Source: Lachnospiraceae bacterium (GTDB lineage Bacteria; Bacillota; Clostridia; Lachnospirales; Lachnospiraceae). From it: 64,000 nucleotides of DNA. The notes under the pieces are model-generated. The model was not told the origin of the DNA, did no database searches, and was given only the letters and a program-made list of their open reading frames with translations. This document shows positions 62,592 through 64,000 of the stretch, piece after piece. The position numbers were made by a program, and so were the translations under genes. Position 1 is the stretch's first letter; each line of letters opens with the position of its first letter. The DNA lies in contig JAAUZH010000037.1 of NCBI GenBank assembly GCA_014804675.1, positions 62,001 through 126,000 on the forward strand, given 5' to 3'.

Positions 62592-63230
62592 GTGATAGTG
62601 GATGAACGTTTTGCAGCTTATATCAATTCCCTGGAGAATGGAAATAAAGAGTATTTAGATGAATTGGAGGCTTATGCAAGGAAAACGGATGTGCCGATTA
62701 TCCGGAAGGAAATGCAGAGCCTTCTGAAAACCTTATTGGTTATGAATAAACCGAAGCAGATTCTGGAGGTTGGAACTGCTATCGGTTTTTCTGCGTTACT
62801 AATGGCAGAAGCAGCGCCAAAAGCGCACATTACTACCATAGAAAAATATGAAAAAAGAATTCCCTTAGCAAAGGAAAATTTTGAGAGGTTTGGAAAAGAC
62901 GGACAGATTACTCTGTTAGAAGGGGATGCAGCCCAAATCCTGAAAGAGCTTACAGGTACATATGATTTCGTTTTTATGGATGCGGCAAAAGGACAGTATA
63001 TTCATTTCCTGCCGGAAGTGCTGCGGCTTTTGAATCCGGGAGGCATACTGCTGTCCGATAATATCCTGCAGGATGGGGACATCATCCAGTCAAGATTTGC
63101 CGTGACCAAAAGAAACCGTACCATCCATGCAAGGATGCGGGAGTATTTGTATACCCTGAAGCACCATCAGCAACTGGAAACAGCCATTCTTCCTTTAGGG
63201 GACGGAGTGGCAATGTCTGTAAAAAAATAA
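62592..63230 (+). CDS. trmR: tRNA 5-hydroxyuridine methyltransferase (TrmR-like)
   Basis: The 212-residue SAM-dependent enzyme has 'KQILEVGTAIGFSALLMAEA' (SAM loop), 'HITTIEKYEKRIPLAKENFE', 'FVFMDAAKGQYIHFLPEVLR' and 'GGILLSDNILQDGDI'. TrmR (YrrM) methylates ho5U34 of tRNA to mo5U. The GTG start at 62592 (MIVDERFAAYINSL) matches the family's N-terminus and is preceded by AGGAAG; an ATG at 62571 overlaps the previous gene. The U32 protein that follows is the predicted partner making ho5U. Confidence 0.88.
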   Translation: MIVDERFAAYINSLENGNKEYLDELEAYARKTDVPIIRKEMQSLLKTLLVMNKPKQILEVGTAIGFSALLMAEAAPKAHITTIEKYEKRIPLAKENFERFGKDGQITLLEGDAAQILKELTGTYDFVFMDAAKGQYIHFLPEVLRLLNPGGILLSDNILQDGDIIQSRFAVTKRNRTIHARMREYLYTLKHHQQLETAILPLGDGVAMSVKK

Positions 63231-63260
63231 GCCGCCAAAAAGGAAGGAATGAACACAAGT

Positions 63261-64000
63261 ATGAAAAAGCCAGAATTACTGATTCCGGCAAGCAGTCTGG
63301 AGGTATTAAAAACTGCTGTGATTTTCGGAGCAGATGCAGTATATATCGGAGGAGAAGCCTTTGGGCTCAGGGCAAAGGCAAAGAATTTTTCAACCGAAGA
63401 AATGGCAGAAGGCATCGCCTTTGCCCATGAGCATAGAGTAAAGGTTTATGTAACTGCAAATATATTAGCCCATAATCGTGATTTAGAGGGAGCCAGAGAA
63501 TACTTTAAAGAATTAAAGACTTTAAAGCCGGACGGCCTGATTATTGCAGACCCGGGCATGGTAACTCTTGCAAAGGAAGAGTGCGGGGAGATAGAAATCC
63601 ATATCAGCACTCAGGCCAACAATACCAATTACCTGACCTATTTATTCTGGTATGAGCAGGGCATAAAACGAGTAGTATCTGCAAGAGAGCTGTCTCTTTC
63701 GGAAATAAAGGAAATCAGACAGCATATTCCAGAGGATATGGAAATCGAAAGCTTTGTCCATGGAGCTATGTGCATTTCCTATTCCGGAAGATGCCTGCTA
63801 AGCAGCTATTTTACAGGAAGGGATGCCAATCAGGGAGCCTGCACCCATCCCTGCCGCTGGAAGTATGCCATTATGGAAGAACAGCGGCCCGGTGAATACC
63901 TTCCAGTTTATGAAAACGAAAGAGGTACCTATATTTTCAACTCAAAGGACCTGTGCATGATTGAACATATACCGGAAATGATTGATGCGGGAATTGACAG
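63261..64000 (+). CDS. U32 peptidase-family protein (TrhP-like), cut by the window end
   Basis: The open frame runs 246 codons to the edge. 'KPELLIPASSLEVLKTAVIF' and 'GADAVYIGGEAFGLRAKAKN' at the start, 'IEIHISTQANNTNYLTYLFW', 'VSARELSLSEIKEIRQHIP' and the cysteine-rich 'SFVHGAMCISYSGRCLLSSY' followed by 'QGACTHPCRWKYAI' are diagnostic of U32 proteins. TrhP (YrrN/YrrO) needs these cysteines and hydroxylates tRNA U34 using prephenate. Immediate adjacency to trmR reproduces the Bacillus yrrMNO order. The ribosome site is AGGAAGG. Confidence 0.92.
   Translation, partial: MKKPELLIPASSLEVLKTAVIFGADAVYIGGEAFGLRAKAKNFSTEEMAEGIAFAHEHRVKVYVTANILAHNRDLEGAREYFKELKTLKPDGLIIADPGMVTLAKEECGEIEIHISTQANNTNYLTYLFWYEQGIKRVVSARELSLSEIKEIRQHIPEDMEIESFVHGAMCISYSGRCLLSSYFTGRDANQGACTHPCRWKYAIMEEQRPGEYLPVYENERGTYIFNSKDLCMIEHIPEMIDAGID

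Overview
This 64 kb window comes from a Gram-positive, low-GC anaerobe, most likely a member of the Lachnospiraceae (Clostridium cluster XIVa). The evidence is AGGAGG-type ribosome binding sites almost everywhere, the Firmicute gene order rpmG-secE-nusG-rplK-rplA-rplJ-rplL-rpoB-rpoC, a zinc-ribbon L33, RNase J, an ireB-ruvX-DUF1292 block and agr/LytTR signalling. I cannot name a genus.

Layout. Positions 1-6.5 kb hold a multiple-monosaccharide ABC importer (binding lipoprotein, double ATPase, permease) with a chemoreceptor as its last gene. Positions 6.6-15.1 kb are visibly AT-richer and hold a signalling and antimicrobial island: a lactococcin 972-type bacteriocin, its immunity/export membrane protein and ATPase, a small signal peptidase I, a stand-alone degenerate LanM-like (DUF4135) protein, two convergent LytTR response regulators, AgrB, an AgrD peptide gene on the opposite strand (too short for routine gene calling) and an AgrC-type histidine kinase. 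Positions 15.2-18.4 kb hold an XRE regulator, a DUF3048 lipoprotein and a fucosyltransferase-like gene. Positions 18.4-43.8 kb form a surface-polysaccharide region: several GT2/GT4 transferases, GT-C membrane transferases, RmlD, a UDP-glucuronate decarboxylase homologue, UDP-galactopyranose mutase, three O-acyltransferases in tandem, a Gfo/Idh/MocA and SDR pair, and a cytidylyltransferase-HAD fusion. A carboxyltransferase with a FabT-like operator and an unrecognised 313-residue protein lie inside it. A FliD-like gene follows. Positions 45.5-58.5 kb are the transcription/translation core, with a CapA-like gene inserted between rplA and rplJ. Positions 58.6-64 kb are the ireB-ruvX-DUF1292-fur-rnj-ylbF-mltG-like-trmR-U32 block, running off the window.

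How parts may work together. In the island the sequence supports a complete peptide-pheromone circuit: AgrB with its His77/Cys84 pair, an AgrD whose predicted ring is closed by serine rather than cysteine, a sensor kinase, two regulators and a spare signal peptidase. It sits beside a secreted bacteriocin whose promoter has an extended -10 but no good -35, as expected of an activated promoter. That the circuit controls the bacteriocin is inference.

The second notable structure is a family of long foldback elements (complete copies at 36,516-36,745 and 39,514-39,747, a half copy at 37,704-37,876, an end fragment near 58,550-58,596). Their ends read GTAAC/GTAAT; one copy has a perfect 8-bp flanking duplication and another a partial one. 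They look like non-autonomous IS66-type elements whose two arms stay matched to each other within a copy while differing between copies.
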